Assembly: GCA_920105625.2 (NCBI GenBank)
Contig: OV050031.1
Span: 216,060,194-216,124,193, forward strand
Length of the DNA stretch: 64,000 nucleotides
Direction: 5' to 3'
Source: Clusia tigrina
Lineage: Eukaryota > Arthropoda > Insecta > Diptera > Clusiidae
Position numbers and translations under genes: made by a program. Numbering within the stretch: the stretch's first letter is position 1; each line of letters begins with the position of its first letter. Below, piece after piece: positions 48,597 through 60,465 of the stretch. The notes under the pieces were generated by a model. That model was not told the DNA's origin. It saw nothing but the letters and a program-made list of their open reading frames with translations, and did no database searches.

Positions 48597-49752
48597 ATAT
48601 AAAATTGAAAAAAGCAAGTCTGCGGAATACTGAACTATCCTTTAGAAACATTTATAATCTTGGAAACCAACCTTTGACATCTTTGTAACGGAGAATCACC
48701 AGCATCAAGTCTATTTCTCATTGCAAATTCCAATTGCAAAAGCTTTTTCTTCTAAGCACACCGAAACTAACGCAAACATAGGTTACTTAGGGGTCTGGAT
48801 CTACTGAGGTTATCTCGCATCCGCTTCAACTGCCCGTTGATAACACGTTGTCCGCTCTTCGACGATCACTGCTCAACTACCCGTCCGCTCTGCGAAGACC
48901 ACTTGTTAGCTCTCGTTGCTAATAGGCAGCTCACTCTGCTTGCTGCCAATCTCAGGACTGCTTGCCGCCACTCTCAGGGCAGCTTTCTGCCACTCTCAGG
49001 GCAGCTTGCTGCCAACGATATTCACTTTGCCACTGTCACTGGTTAACTGATATACTACTACGATGTTCACTCTCGGCTATACTCACTGTTTCACTGCTGC
49101 TGCTCCTACGATGTTCACTTGGTCACTTCCATTTGTTCACTGATCCCGATGTCAACTTCCAGTCGCTTTTATACTTCTTGTATACAAGAACTTCCACTAG
49201 CCTTTGAAAGCAGTGACGCATGCCTTCCCGTGTGTGTATTCTTAGGGGTTGAAATCGACGCTCACCCTAAAACCATCAACCAATTAAAATGGGGTGTTGA
49301 ATTCCTAATAATATTTTGAAAAAAGAACAGGAGAAACAAATGAATTCCCGAAAACCCAAATTCGGTTCTAACTTTAATAGAATTGGATGAAATATTGAAA
49401 TAAGAAAATTGGATGAGAAAGAGAAAACTTTTCCGATCCTAACAGAACGATTCATCGCTTTTGATATGTTTCCGCACAATTCCTGAATGTACCCCTCCAA
49501 GCATAGATCTATATATTTTCGTCCTCTTTATATTGATCAGTTAGTTTCATAGGAACCACCTCTGAGTACCAAGTTTTTTTTTTTCCCCGTCTTTCACTCT
49601 TTCTATCTTAACTTAACTCTGGTATTTTTATATAAATATTTATAATTTTATAATTTTTTTGATGAATTCTTTTTGAATCCTGTGACAATCTCCATCTTGC
49701 GTACATTATTTAATTGTTCTGCACCGTTTTCACCTCAGCTGTCCGTTTTTGT

Positions 49753-50237
49753 AGTTTATCACACATCCACTGTTCTCATATGTTGAGTATTTTGTGACGT
49801 TACATAGTGTGAAGTATCAGTTGAAGTCATTCATACCTCAATGTTGATGATTTTGTGACGTCACAATAGTGTAAAGAACCAGTTGAAAGCATTCATACCT
49901 CAATGATGTGGATTTTGCGACGTCACGTAGTGTGAAGATCAGTTGAAGGCATTCATACCTCAATGTTGAGGATTTTGTGACGTCACAATAGTGTGAAGAA
50001 TCAGTTGAAGGCATTCATACCTCAATGTTTGAGGATTTGTTGAGGAGTTTGTGACGTCACGTAGTATAAAGAATCAGTGGAAGTTCTTCCTTCTTCAAAG
50101 TTTGATAGATCTCAAAATATGATTCCCTGCGTATCTTGAGTGGGTTCGTTCCACAGAGTTTGTAGAAAGTTTTTTCGCTTGCTTTTCACTTGCAAAGATG
50201 TTGATTTTACTGGTGAGTTCCACCACCATAGAGATCC
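49753..50237. repeat. Minisatellite-bearing dispersed element, copy A (five 62-bp units)
   Basis: Starts AGTTTATCACACATCCACTG and ends GAGTTCCACCACCATAGAGATCC. It holds five units of type GAGGATTTTGTGACGTCACA, then ATAGTGTGAAGAATCAGTTG and AAGGCATTCATACCTCAATG, with three perfect TGACGTCA sites. The same element with four units lies at 54084-54508 and an inverted partial one at 53040-53290. No coding capacity or terminal inverted repeat seen. Confidence 0.9.
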
Positions 50238-50285
50238 ATCTGCACAGTTTTCTCCCCAGCTGTCCATTTTTTTTTAAATCTGAAC

Positions 50286-50410
50286 TCCAAGTTTTAAATT
50301 CTAAACCTCCTGGTGCTAGAAATTTTGAATTTCAAGTCTCCTGGTGCTGGAAATTTTGAATCCTAAGTCTTCTGTTGCTGGAAATTTTGAATTCTAAGTC
50401 TCCTGGTTTT
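50286..50410. repeat. About 38-bp tandem array, three to four units
   Basis: Units of type GGAAATTTTGAATTCTAAGT then CTCCTGGTGCT. A short local array in the intron. Confidence 0.85.
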
Positions 50411-51054
50411 GGGCCGCATTCTCCGCTCTCATATTCCCCGACAAGGTGTCACGCTCTGCCTTTATTAACCTGAGCAAATGGCCAACTTTCGCTCAACTCC
50501 ACCTTCTTGCCACAGGACGATGTTTTAGTAGCATTTTGTATGCAATTTCACGACTGTACTCGAAAGTTTTTAGCACACAACTATGTCCTTTTTGTTGTGG
50601 TTATTTGTTTGTTAAACTCTCAGTGCTTCGCTTATGCCCGGGGTAGCTTCGTCCCCTGAGTCTAACTTGAGGCAAATAAATTTTATACAATTTTCCACTA
50701 AAGTTGCGAACTGCTCAAATAAAACACAACACAAAAATGCCTGAAATATTCAGAATATTTGCGAAAGAGAGTACGCAACGCAACAGATGTAAAACTGAAC
50801 ACAAACTCATCAAAGCATTTCTCAATGGAATTGAGGGTCAGGGCGTAACCGTAACCGTAACCGAACAGTGTGGTTGCCCTCGCTGCAACGCTCACGCACT
50901 AAATCTCGACTACAAAATTTTACAACTTTGTTAATTTTTCATTTCATAATTTTTTGCAATGTTTTCTCACATCTACATTTATACGCCGCTCTTGTACAAG
51001 GACACGTTTACTTATTTATTGTGTTTCTTTTTGCTCTTTCTCTCTTTGATACAG

Positions 51055-51218
51055 GGTGGCCGTGTACGCTTCACCTCGAATCGTGAAAGTACGGGCGTAA
51101 TTTCATTACGATCCGCCGGAGATATTTCGCTGCCGCAGCGTGGACCGCCCAGACGAGGACTTATCGTGCCACAGCAGCCGCCAAATCCACCGACAATAAT
51201 TCCGTTAACACATGCCAG
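51055..51218 (+). CDS. Exon 9 of the large gene: Arg/Pro/Ser-rich segment
   Basis: Acceptor TTTGATACAG ends at 51054 and GTAAGA starts at 51219; 164 bp, phase 0 in and two bases out. Encodes GGRVRFTSNRESTGVISLRS, then AGDISLPQRGPPRRGLIVPQ and QPPNPPTIIPLTHA plus AG of the next Arg codon. RGPPRRGL and QQPPNPPTIIP are proline motifs that could bind SH3 or WW domains; that is inference from composition. Otherwise likely disordered. Confidence 0.89.
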
Positions 51219-53039
51219 GTAAGAAAGAATGTGCCAGTATTTAAGATGGGCAGGGAGGGACTCTCGTTTGCTGTTGTTGTTGTTGTTGTTGTTGCCGTTA
51301 CTGTTACTTTTGTTGTAGTCAACATATTAATAATAAATGTGGCAACAAGAAACAGCACAGCAATAAAAGCAGAGAAGCACGCAAAGTGTTGTGTATAAAA
51401 CACCTTCGAATGTGGCTGTTCTCCGGCTCCTTGTTGCCGTTTCGGCTGATATCCCTTTAGCCCCAGCCTTAGTAAGGGGACTTACTTATGCTCCAGAGCA
51501 ACGCAGAGGTTAGCAATGAACGCCCTGCTGCTCTGCTATCTTGTATTTATTGCATTCGAATAAATAAATATTTGCCGTAATTTCGGTTGAGCCAGAAAGA
51601 ACGAGCAGGAAGGAGCAAAAGGTGCCAAAAAGTTCATTCGAAGTTGTTGCCGTTGCCTGTTGTGGCTGTTGATAGCGCAGGCTGGCAGGCAAACAGGCAA
51701 ACAGGCATTTAATTGTATATACGACGAGCATGTTTGCGTGCAAGTGTGTGTGTTGGCATCAAATCAAGTGTGCTGTTGTTGCCTTTATTATTATTGTGTT
51801 GAGTATTTAATCCTTGATCCTTGCCAAAAATTCAAGTGTAATAAAGTTTATTTTACGAGTATGTTTGAGTGTGAGTTTATGGATGCGTGTGCGTGTGTGT
51901 GTGTTTTGTTGTGCGTGTAAATGTTCTTAAGTGTAAACAGCGCTCGCAAACGTTCATACACAAATACTTGAATACTTTAGCACACTCGCAAACGCTCACA
52001 CAGTCGCACACACACTCACACCCGCACACACTCGCACTCATAGAGCAATACAAGCACTCTTATGCCCCTTATTTCACTCTCCAATTGAAAAGGGTTTTAC
52101 AGATTTCGTTTTGTTGATTTTGAATGCTGTTTTGTTATTTCCTCTGCGTTTTCTTTTTCATTTTCGCTTTGCGGTGATTTGGGTAAATTTGAGCTAAGTG
52201 GAAGTAAATGTTTGTGCGGACGTGTGTGTTTGGCATTGGTGTTGGTGTGCAAATAAAAATCGAAAATTGTTTATAATAATTGGCAGCACGATTTTCATTT
52301 TGGCATATCAGTTTCGTTATATCGACCGCCAATATCGTTATTTGTAGCATTCCAATTTTGTACGATTCCAATGGATTTGGTTTTTTCTGCTTCTGCCGGC
52401 TTGCCTGGTTGGCTTTCAGTGGCATGATAAGCCAACCGAGAAGCAAATATTTGTGGACTTGTTATCGCTCCCATGTATGCCACCAGAAATGCACACACAC
52501 AGACACACGTACACATTACACAAATAAGCTGAAAATTGTGTGCAATTTACGCTAAGATTTATTTCATTAAATGTTAGAGGGTCGCCAATGAAGTTTGAAG
52601 CCTGCGAAGGATGCCATCAGAACGACTTTTTATTCGCCCTTTAGATTGAGTGCAGTTTGAAGAATAGAATTATATCACAAAGTCTAAAGAATAGAATTAT
52701 AACATAAAGTTTAAAGCCTACTGCATAGGAGGCTCTTCAAAGCCCACTTCAAGAGCCCCTGCTGCCCTCTTCTGTACTGCATCCCATAGAGTCAATTGTT
52801 TCTCTGGTATGAATATGGTGGTAATGCATCCAAATCTTTGTTCTAAGCGCACATTCGAACTCATGAAATACTCATTTTGAGGATAGGAAGATGTGAACAC
52901 ACATTTTGAAGATAGTAAGATATGAAACACTCATTATAAGAAGATTCCTTAATGTCCTCATAATCAGAAGGCTTCATCTGATCTTCGGAAAGGAATCTTA
53001 TAATGTTAATAAGCTCGTAAGGGCAGTAAAGTTTCTAAA

Positions 53040-53290
53040 AAGTCTGTGGAACGAACCCACTCAAGATACGCAGGGAATCATATTTTGAGATATGTCAAAC
53101 TTTGAAGAAGGAAGAACTTCCACTGATTCTCAACTTAAATCCTCGACTTATTGAGGTATGTAGGACTTCAACTGATTCTTCATTCTACATGGCGGCACAA
53201 AATCCTCAACAAATCCTCAAACATTGAGGTATGAATGACTTCTACTGATTCTGCACACTACGTCACGTCCTTCCCCAACCCCTCCAGTGG
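53040..53290. repeat. Inverted, partial copy of the minisatellite-bearing element
   Basis: TGTGGAACGAACCCACTCAA, GATACGCAGGGAATCATATT and CTTTGAAGAAGGAAGAACTT are the reverse complement of the right part of copies A and B. They are followed by decayed units (GAGGTATGTAGGACTTCAAC, TGATTC.TCATTCTACATGG). The CRE site survives only as TACGTCACG. Confidence 0.8.
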
Positions 53291-53589
53291 AACGCTGCAT
53301 ATATAAAGAGCCATAGTCTTATCAAAGAGAACACTATCATTTGAAAGGGAGAAAAGGTTCTAGTCACCGAACTTGGATAAAAGCAAAAAATATTAAAAAT
53401 TCTTTTGGTTAATTTCCTTTTCCTTATTCGGAATCTCCCAATAGAACAGTGATGGAAAAACGTGTATTGCAAGACGGGGCGTAATTTTCCTGGGTTGAAT
53501 TTCTTCAGAATTAATTTGCCTCAATTCACTCGCATATTCTTGTGGACTTCAGTCAAATTGGGCAATATCCACCGAACCAGGCATGCATC

Positions 53590-53770
53590 CTCCTGTAGCA
53601 AAATAGGTCCTTACGGGCCGCGGTACTAGGTAGGTAGGTAGGTAGGTAAGGCGGCCGCCCGAAGCGCGCACTTAGGCCAGCATTGACCCTTTGTGATACC
53701 GCATGAGACATCAGGTCCCACCCCTTTCCGCGCGGTGCTAGTACTCCCTGAAATATTAAATCTACATCCT
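53590..53770. repeat. Dispersed repeat with GGTAGG tail and CCGCGGCCC block
   Basis: Contains AGGTCCTTACGGGCCGCGGT (the reverse of CCGCGGCCCATAAGGACC at 22678), a GGTAGGTAGGTAGG tract, GGCGGCCGCC, and GCGCACTTAGGCCAG with TTGACCCTTTGTGATACC. The last part resembles 28330-28400 and the minus strand of 34380-34545. I read it as the junction of two decayed LINE ends. Confidence 0.5.
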
Positions 53771-54083
53771 CCTGATGGCCAAATGACCGCTCAGTATTGT
53801 GTTGCCAAAATAGGTCTGACTTAAAATATATTTAAAATAGCACCGGGTCCTCTTTTGTCGTTGTAATCTACAGCTACCATTGTTTCTCTGGTATAAAATG
53901 GCAGTAATGCATCCTATTCGTGAAAAGCTTTTGCACTAAACGCACATTCGAACTCATGAAACACTTGTTTTGAAGGTGGCTAAGAAGTTCCTTTAACCTT
54001 CATGGATTCCTATACTTTGCTACACTCAGGAACTAGCAAGTACTCGCGTATAGTTGAACACTCACATCTTCCTCACTTAACTT

Positions 54084-54508
54084 TAGTTTACCACACATCC
54101 ACTGTTCGCATTTGTTGAGGATTTTGTGACGTCATGTTGTGTGAAGTATCAGTTGAAGTCATTCATACCTCAATGTTAAGGATTTTGTGACGTCACAATA
54201 GTGTAAAGAACCAGTTGAAGGCATTCATACCTCAACTTTTGAGGATTTTGTGACGTCACAATAGTGTGAAGAATCAGTTGAATGCATTCATACCTCAATG
54301 TTTGAGGATTTGTTGAGGAGTTTGTGACGCCACGTAGTATAAAGAATCAGTGGAAGTTCTTCCTTCTTCAAAGTTTGATAGATCTCAAAATATGATTCCC
54401 TGCGTATATTGAGTGGGTTCGCTCCACACTTTTTAGAAAGTTTTTTCGGTTGCTTTTCACTTGCAAAGATGTTGATTTTACTGGCGAGTTCCATCACCAT
54501 AGAGATCC
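54084..54508. repeat. Minisatellite-bearing dispersed element, copy B (four 62-bp units)
   Basis: Same direction and same ends as copy A (AGTTTACCACACATCCACTG to CATCACCATAGAGATCC). It is about 60 bp shorter, one unit fewer. Three perfect TGACGTCA sites remain; the fourth unit has TGACGCCA. Confidence 0.9.
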
Positions 54509-54929
54509 TATAAAAATACCCTGATCCTATAAAAGTCCCTAATACCCAACATACTAAAAAGGATTGCTTTACCATTTCCTGGTCTGTCGAGATGTTTGGA
54601 TTTGTAAAAGTAGCTAAGATGTGGCGAATACTTGTATTAGTTGTTTGTGTGGGGGACAACTGAGCAGCGTTTGCTCTGTGGATGTTAATGAAAAGACACA
54701 TATCCTTTGATAATCTCCTATAACAGTTATATTTTTGTTGTGCGAGTCTGCTTGGGTCTGACTTCACTGCAGTAGTTTTACAAGTGAAACACTAAAATCA
54801 CCACTTCATGATCGATACCCTTCCATAATGAGTTGACTGTCGACCTTATATCGAGCGATATCACAATGGTCTGTTACCCAACAAATCCTAACATTATTTC
54901 AAATACGCACTCTTTCACTATTTCCTCAT

Positions 54930-55105
54930 ATCGATCTACAACACTGAAAATACCTCATCCAGTTCCTCCTTGCATCTCCGAACCAACTGTGAGCAAAATA
55001 CAACCTCATCTATGGAAGTCGATCTACAACACTGAAAACATCTCATCCTGTTGCTTCTTGCATGTCCAAACCAACTGAGAGCAAAACACAACCTCATCTA
55101 TTGAA
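54930..55105. repeat. About 88-bp direct duplication
   Basis: TCGATCTACAACACTGAAAA, CATCTCCGAACCAACTG and AACCTCATCTAT occur twice (from about 54931 and 55019). Confidence 0.85.
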
Positions 55106-56689
55106 GCTGCTCATCAGAAACTTCTCATTCATCAGAGAATCAAAACTAAATAATTAAAGGCACGTCAGCTGTCGGAAATTAGTAGAGCCGCAAAACTTAA
55201 GGAACACCCTCCCTCTACACTTCCTTTGTTAACATGCTGGGATTAAATTGTATTGCCTTACAACACGCCAAAAATGCTCTCTAAAGCAAACCTTAGCACC
55301 ACCACTAACTAACTAAATAAATAAATAAGCACCCCACACTACTTCGTCCTGTGTGCTTCCCTGAGCTGATCAGCTCCGCACTCCATGCAACAATATTTAT
55401 AAGTTCGCATTGTTATATTTCGTTCAATGAAATCCCATAAAAAGTTTGCAAAGTTTTTGATTACTTCTGCGCCCGCCGATATGCTTCCGAAACTTCTGAG
55501 ACTTCATTTACTGCGGCTGGATGCGAAGTGGTGCAGCTGTCTGTTGGTGTGCGTACGTGTGGAAAAAGGATGCGCATTGTGTATTTGATTGAGTGTGTGT
55601 GGCATTGACTGACAGTATGCGAGCATGCCACTATTATACCAATTTTGTGTGCGTGTGTGTGGCTCTGTTGTATGTGTGAATTTGGTTCGATTACTCATTA
55701 GTTCGCTGGACTGCACAAGGATATGAGAATGGTAGTATATGTGTCTGTGGTGTGTGCGTAACAATATGAAATTGATGACTTTGAACTTTGTTACCGTTGA
55801 ACGTGTCGGTTGACTTGAGTTATTCGTTTGTCTGCGTGCCATTCAATGCGGTTTTGATGTGCTCTGCACTGCTCTGCGGAGTTGCTGGTCGGTTGTTTGC
55901 TTTGTAGTGTGACTGCCTCTTATTGATAAGGACAAATAAAAGTTTCTCTATTCCTCCTTTTTATTGTGGTTTTTAATTTGATCCCTCTTTAATCCCCGGC
56001 TCTCTTCACCTCACCGCATCTCCCCACATCGCAACGCAACCGAACGCACCGCACTGTGCAAACACCTTTCATTCATTCTACTTGTTTGCTGACAGCCATT
56101 AAAAAGTTAAATGTTTGCCTTTAACTTCTGCAGCGTGAAATTGTGGAGAGCTGTTAAAGGATTTTTATAGTTCACTGGGCAGTAATAAAGTTTTTGATCG
56201 CATATAAAAAGCACACAATTTTCCCAAAAATTTCCGCAACGTATTAAAAGTGTCCATTTAAGTTGGGAGGCGTGTGCGATTTATAGAGTTCCATAATTGT
56301 CGCTATGAATTTGTCCTGAAATTAATTTCCGATAACATCTGAGCCAATGTATCCTTTATTGTTTTTTTTCAAGAATAAGAGTACTTGGACTCAAAGTATA
56401 CCAATTTAGTTGCTTGGCTTAAGTTCAGTTTGGTGAGCTTTGCTGTTGTCTGTGCCAGAGTTTAGCTTAGTTAGATAGTGAGTTTACTCCAGTTTGTTTA
56501 GGAAGGATATGCCATCAGGTCAAAGAAAAGACAAAATCTATTCAGTCGTCTTCTCAGTGGATGCGCATGGAGTTATATAGAACTCCAACTTTTTGGACAA
56601 TTATTTTGCTAACTGGACTCTGTAGACTGCACAAACATAAAAAGGTCGTAACTTTTCGAGGTTGGCAGTTCTCCACTTGTAGGGATTGG

Positions 56690-58445
56690 TATGTATTCAC
56701 TTATAGAGATTGGTATGTCTTCCCTTTCAGAGGTTGGTATGTCTTCACTTCTAGAGGTTGGTAGGTTTTCTCTTTCAGAGGTTGGTAGGTCTTCACTTAT
56801 AGAGATTGGTATGTCTTCACTTCTAGATTGGTATGTCTTCCCTTTCAGAGGTTGGTAGGTTTTCTCTTTCAGAGGTTGGTAGGTCTTCACTTATAGAGAT
56901 TGGTATGTCTTCCCTTTCAGAGGTTGGTAGGTTTTCTCTTTCAGAGGTTGGTGGGTCTTCACTTATAGAGATTGGTATGTCTTCACTTCTAGATTGGTAT
57001 GTCTTCTCTTTCAGAGGTTGGTAGGTCTTCACTTATAGAGATTGGTATGTCTTCACTTCTAGATTGGTATGTCTTCCCTTTCAGAGGTTGGGAGGTTTTC
57101 ACTTTCAGAGGTTGGTGGGTCTTCACTTACAGAGATTGGTACGTCTTCACTTCTTGATTGGTATGTCGTCCCTTTCAGAGGTTGGTATGTCTTCACTTAT
57201 AGAGATTGGTATGTCTTCACTTCTAGATTGGTATGTCGTCCCTTTCAGAGGTTGGTAGGTTTTCTCTTTCAGAGGTTGGTAGGTCTTCACTTATAGAGAT
57301 TGGTATGTCTTCACTTCTAGATTGGTATGTCGTCCTTTTCAGAGGTTGGTATGTCTTCACTTCTAGGTTGGTATGTCTTCACTTCTAGAGGTTGGTATGT
57401 CTTCGCTTTCAGAGGTTGGTAGGTCTTCACTTATAGAGATTGGTATGTCTTCACTTCTAGGTTGGTATGTCTTCCCTTTCAGAGGTTGGTAGGTTTTCTC
57501 TTTCAGAGGTTGGTAGGTCTTCACTTATAGAGATTGGTATGTCTTCACTTCTAGATTGGTATGTCGTCCTTTTCAGAGGTTGGTATGTCTTCACTTCTAG
57601 GTTGGTATGTCTTCACTTCTAGAGGTTGGTATGTCTTCACTTCTAGATTGGTATGTCTTCTCTTTCAGAGGTTGGTAGGTTTTCTCTTTCAGAGGTTGGT
57701 AGGTCTTCACTTATAGAGATTGGTATGTCTTCACTTCTAGATTGGTATGTCGTCCCTTTCAGAGGTTGGTAGGTTTTCTCTTTCAGAGGTTGGTGGGTCT
57801 TCACTTATAGAGATTGGTATGTCTTCACTTCTAGATTGGTATGTCGTCCCTTTCAGAGGTTGGTATGTCTTCACTTCTAGGTTGGTATGTCTTCACTTCT
57901 AGAGGTTGGTAGGTTTTCTCTTTCAGAGGTTGGTAGGTCTTCACTTATAGAGATTGGTATGTCTTCCCTTTCAGAGGTTGGTAGGTTTTCTCTTTCAGAG
58001 GTTGGTGGGTCTTCACTTATAGAGATTGGTATGTCTTCACTTCTAGATTGGTATGTCTTCTCTTTCAGAGGTTGGTAGGTCTTCACTTATAGAGATTGGT
58101 ATGTCTTCACTTCTAGATTGGTATGTCTTCCCTTTCAGAGGTTGGGAGGTTTTCACTTTCAGAGGTTGGTGGGTCTTCACTTACAGAGATTGGTACGTCT
58201 TCACTTCTTGATTGGTATGTCGTCCCTTTCAGAGGTTGGTATGTCTTCACTTATAGAGATTGGTATGTCTTCACTTCTAGATTGGTATGTCTTCCCTTTC
58301 AGAGGTTGGTAGGTTTTCTCTTTCAGAGGTTGGTAGGTCTTCACTTATAGAGATTGGTATGTCTTCACTTCTAGATTGGTATGTCTTCCCTTTCAGAGGT
58401 TGGTAGGTTTTCTCTTTCAGAGGTTGGTGGGTCTTCACTTATAGC
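56690..58445. repeat. 24-bp type tandem array, 1.75 kb, with a 1054-bp higher-order repeat
   Basis: Units are AGAGGTTGGTAGGTCTTCACTT-like, with variants ending TATAGAGATTGG, CTAGATTGG and TCAGAGGTTGG. Blocks around 56820-57300 reappear almost unchanged 1054 bp later (57877-58350), so the array was recently duplicated as a block. The apparent ORFs (SSLSEVGRFSLSEVG and similar) follow from the 24-bp period. Confidence 0.95.
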
Positions 58446-58689
58446 GTAATATCGGGGTAGGTTGTATGAGAGTCTGAACAATATTATAAGTATTGGGAGG
58501 AACGAATTAGGAGTAAGAATTTATGGTGCACTAATAATTTTTTTCGATTTGAAGACGAAATGAGAAAAGAAAGAAAGTAAATCAATACAGCGAATCCCCA
58601 CAAAGTTAACCTTACATTTCTTCAAATGTAAGATAAATATATAAAAACCCCATTTGAATATCTTCTTATATTCTTATATTCAATATCTG

Positions 58690-59800
58690 ATTCATCGCTA
58701 AGCACACATTATATCAAAATAGTACTTAATTTTATGGCATCGATCTCAGCCTGAAGGACGCTACACAAATTTGGCAGTCTAAAAAACTGTTGAATTTCTA
58801 GTTCGTCCGAATAGACACCTACATCCATGACCATCTTTGGCCCGTCAGTGAAATTGGTCAGGTCATTTCCGTCAAGGGTAGTCCCTGCTTCCCATTTCCA
58901 CCTTGTTGGAAAGTTAATGTTGTGGGTTTTGTTAAAATCTATCTTGGGTGTTCTGTAATCCGTGTCTTTATAACAGAGATTGCTATATATTTTTGACAAA
59001 ATAGAGCATTATCCTGAGAAATTACGCAGCTTGCCGCATTCCCTAATTCCAAGAATTTGTTTTGCTGCTGTACTCTGAATGTATAGATCGGTTAGCAGAA
59101 TATATAATAGTAGCATAGCTCCAGACCTGCCTGTGGTGCAGATCTCACAACCCCAGAAATGCCTAGGCATTCAAGTCCTTACGAAGCTTGTCTATTTAAC
59201 GTCTTAGTGTTCATGGCTTCCCACCACACCAGTGCCCCATACGAGAGAATAGGTCTGACAACCGCCGTGTACATCCAGTGTACGATATATGGTTTTGCTC
59301 CCCATTGTTTCCAAAGGTTCTGTTGCATGTGTAAAAAGCACATAGAGCCTTCCTAGACATCTCCTCCACGTTTCTCTTCCATAAGAGCATGTAGTCGAAG
59401 ATAACACCCAAGTATTTCGCCTCCTTGACAAGATTTAGTGTAGTACCACCTAGCGTTGGTAGATTGAACACTGGTATCTTGTATTTCCTAGTAAACAAAA
59501 CAAGATGAAAAAGCAAAGATGCGTTTATCAGGACCATTTCGTTTTTCCCATCCCTCCAAATTATTAAGTGTGGAGTTCTTCAGTTCACTGATTGTGGGAA
59601 TACATACTTTTTTCATGATTACAACGTCATCCGCATAAACAACTACTTTTATCCTAGCTCTTTCTAACCTGGTGAGAATTTCGTTAATAACAAGGTTCCA
59701 CAGAATCGGTGATAAAACGTCGCCCTGTAGAGTTTCTCCTGTAACTGCCTTCCTAATATTTGTATCCCATATGTAACTAACTGCGTTCTTAATAGTTGTA
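58690..59800 (-). pseudogene. R1/I-like LINE remnant: RT core, thumb and start of RNase H
   Basis: On the minus strand, in order: GETLQGDVLSPILWNLVINE (about 59740-59680), KVVVYADDVVIMKKV with the catalytic YADD (about 59650-59600), VLINASLLFHLVLFTRKYKI, and KEAKYLGVIFDYMLLWKRNV (thumb, about 59440-59380). Then NFTDGPKMVMDVGVYSDELE (RNase H first strand, about 58860-58800) and LPNLCSVLQAEIDAI. Stops and shifts separate the parts. The order is that of one ORF2, so it is a single decayed insertion. Confidence 0.82.
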
Positions 59801-60179
59801 TCCCATATGTTATATATATTTTTGTTATATATATCTTTGTTATATATATCTTTGATTTCTTATAGGTATTTGGTATTTCTATCCTTCTATCATATTACGA
59901 AGCAAAAACAATTTTCATATCTCATTCTCCTTGGTATAATATACGAGTATCTTTGACGATACAGTTTCTTTCTATCTTACTACGAAGCAAAGGCTTTCTA
60001 TCTTGTTCTAATTATTGGAGAATATTCTTATAACAAGGTTCGACTGTAAAAGGCTCTACTGAGGGCCGTGGAGTTAGTTCAGTTAAGACTTGAGTGTTAT
60101 ACAAAGGTCAACATGGAAAATGAGAAGCTGTTGTAATAAACAAAATGTTCCCAACTATCCAAAAGGACAGTAATTTATA

Positions 60180-60465
60180 ACGGAAGCTAACTTAGTACCT
60201 GGCAGGAAGCCAATTTGGTACCTGCCAGGAAGCTAAGCTCGTACCTGACAGGAAGCTAATTTGGCATCTGGCTGGAAGCTAATTTCACAGCTCGGAGGAC
60301 GCCTACTTAGTACCTGCCAGGAAGCTAAGTTAGTACCTGGCATGAAGCGTAGTTAGTACCTCTTGCAGGAAGCTAAGCTCGTACCTGACAGGAAGCTAAT
60401 TTGGCACCTGGCTGGAAGCTAATTTGATACCTTGCAGAAAGCTGATTCAGTACCTAGCGAAATCC
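60180..60465. repeat. About 30-bp array (AGGAAGCTAAT.TGGTACCTGG type)
   Basis: Nine to ten units with consensus GGAAGCTAATTTGGTACCTG then CCA. GCTAAGCTCGTACCTGACAG with its neighbour GAAGCTAATTTGGCA occurs twice (about 60230 and 60370), a higher-order repeat. Confidence 0.9.

Larger units (their letters stand above)
43309..51054 (+). other. Intron between exons 8 and 9 (7.7 kb)
   Basis: 43.3-45.7 kb is clean DNA (C-rich and GTT-rich tracts, no exon seen). Next come dispersed repeat copies (45990-46660 and 49530-49750), a LINE remnant (46700-47450, minus), the 86-bp CRE array (47670-48160), a SINE (48379-48596) and a Ser/Leu-rich direct-repeat patch (48950-49150, GCCACTCTCAGGGCAGCTT twice). 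A minisatellite element (49753-50237) and a 38-bp array (50286-50410) complete it. Confidence 0.78.

Noticed and set aside
50849..50866. CCGTAA repeats as telomere-like sequence
   Set aside because: Only about three units, and flies of this group lack simple telomeric repeats; a chance microsatellite.
52718..52930. 70-codon minus frame with LTLWDAVQKRAAGALEVGF
   Set aside because: Faintly like the C-terminal part of a LINE protein, but too short and without a motif to name; it lies in a repeat-rich patch with a related piece at 53.88 kb.
56561..58350. Repeated 60-90-codon frames with SSLSEVGRFSLSEVG or TSERENLPTSERE text
   Set aside because: Products of the 24-bp tandem array, open on both strands.
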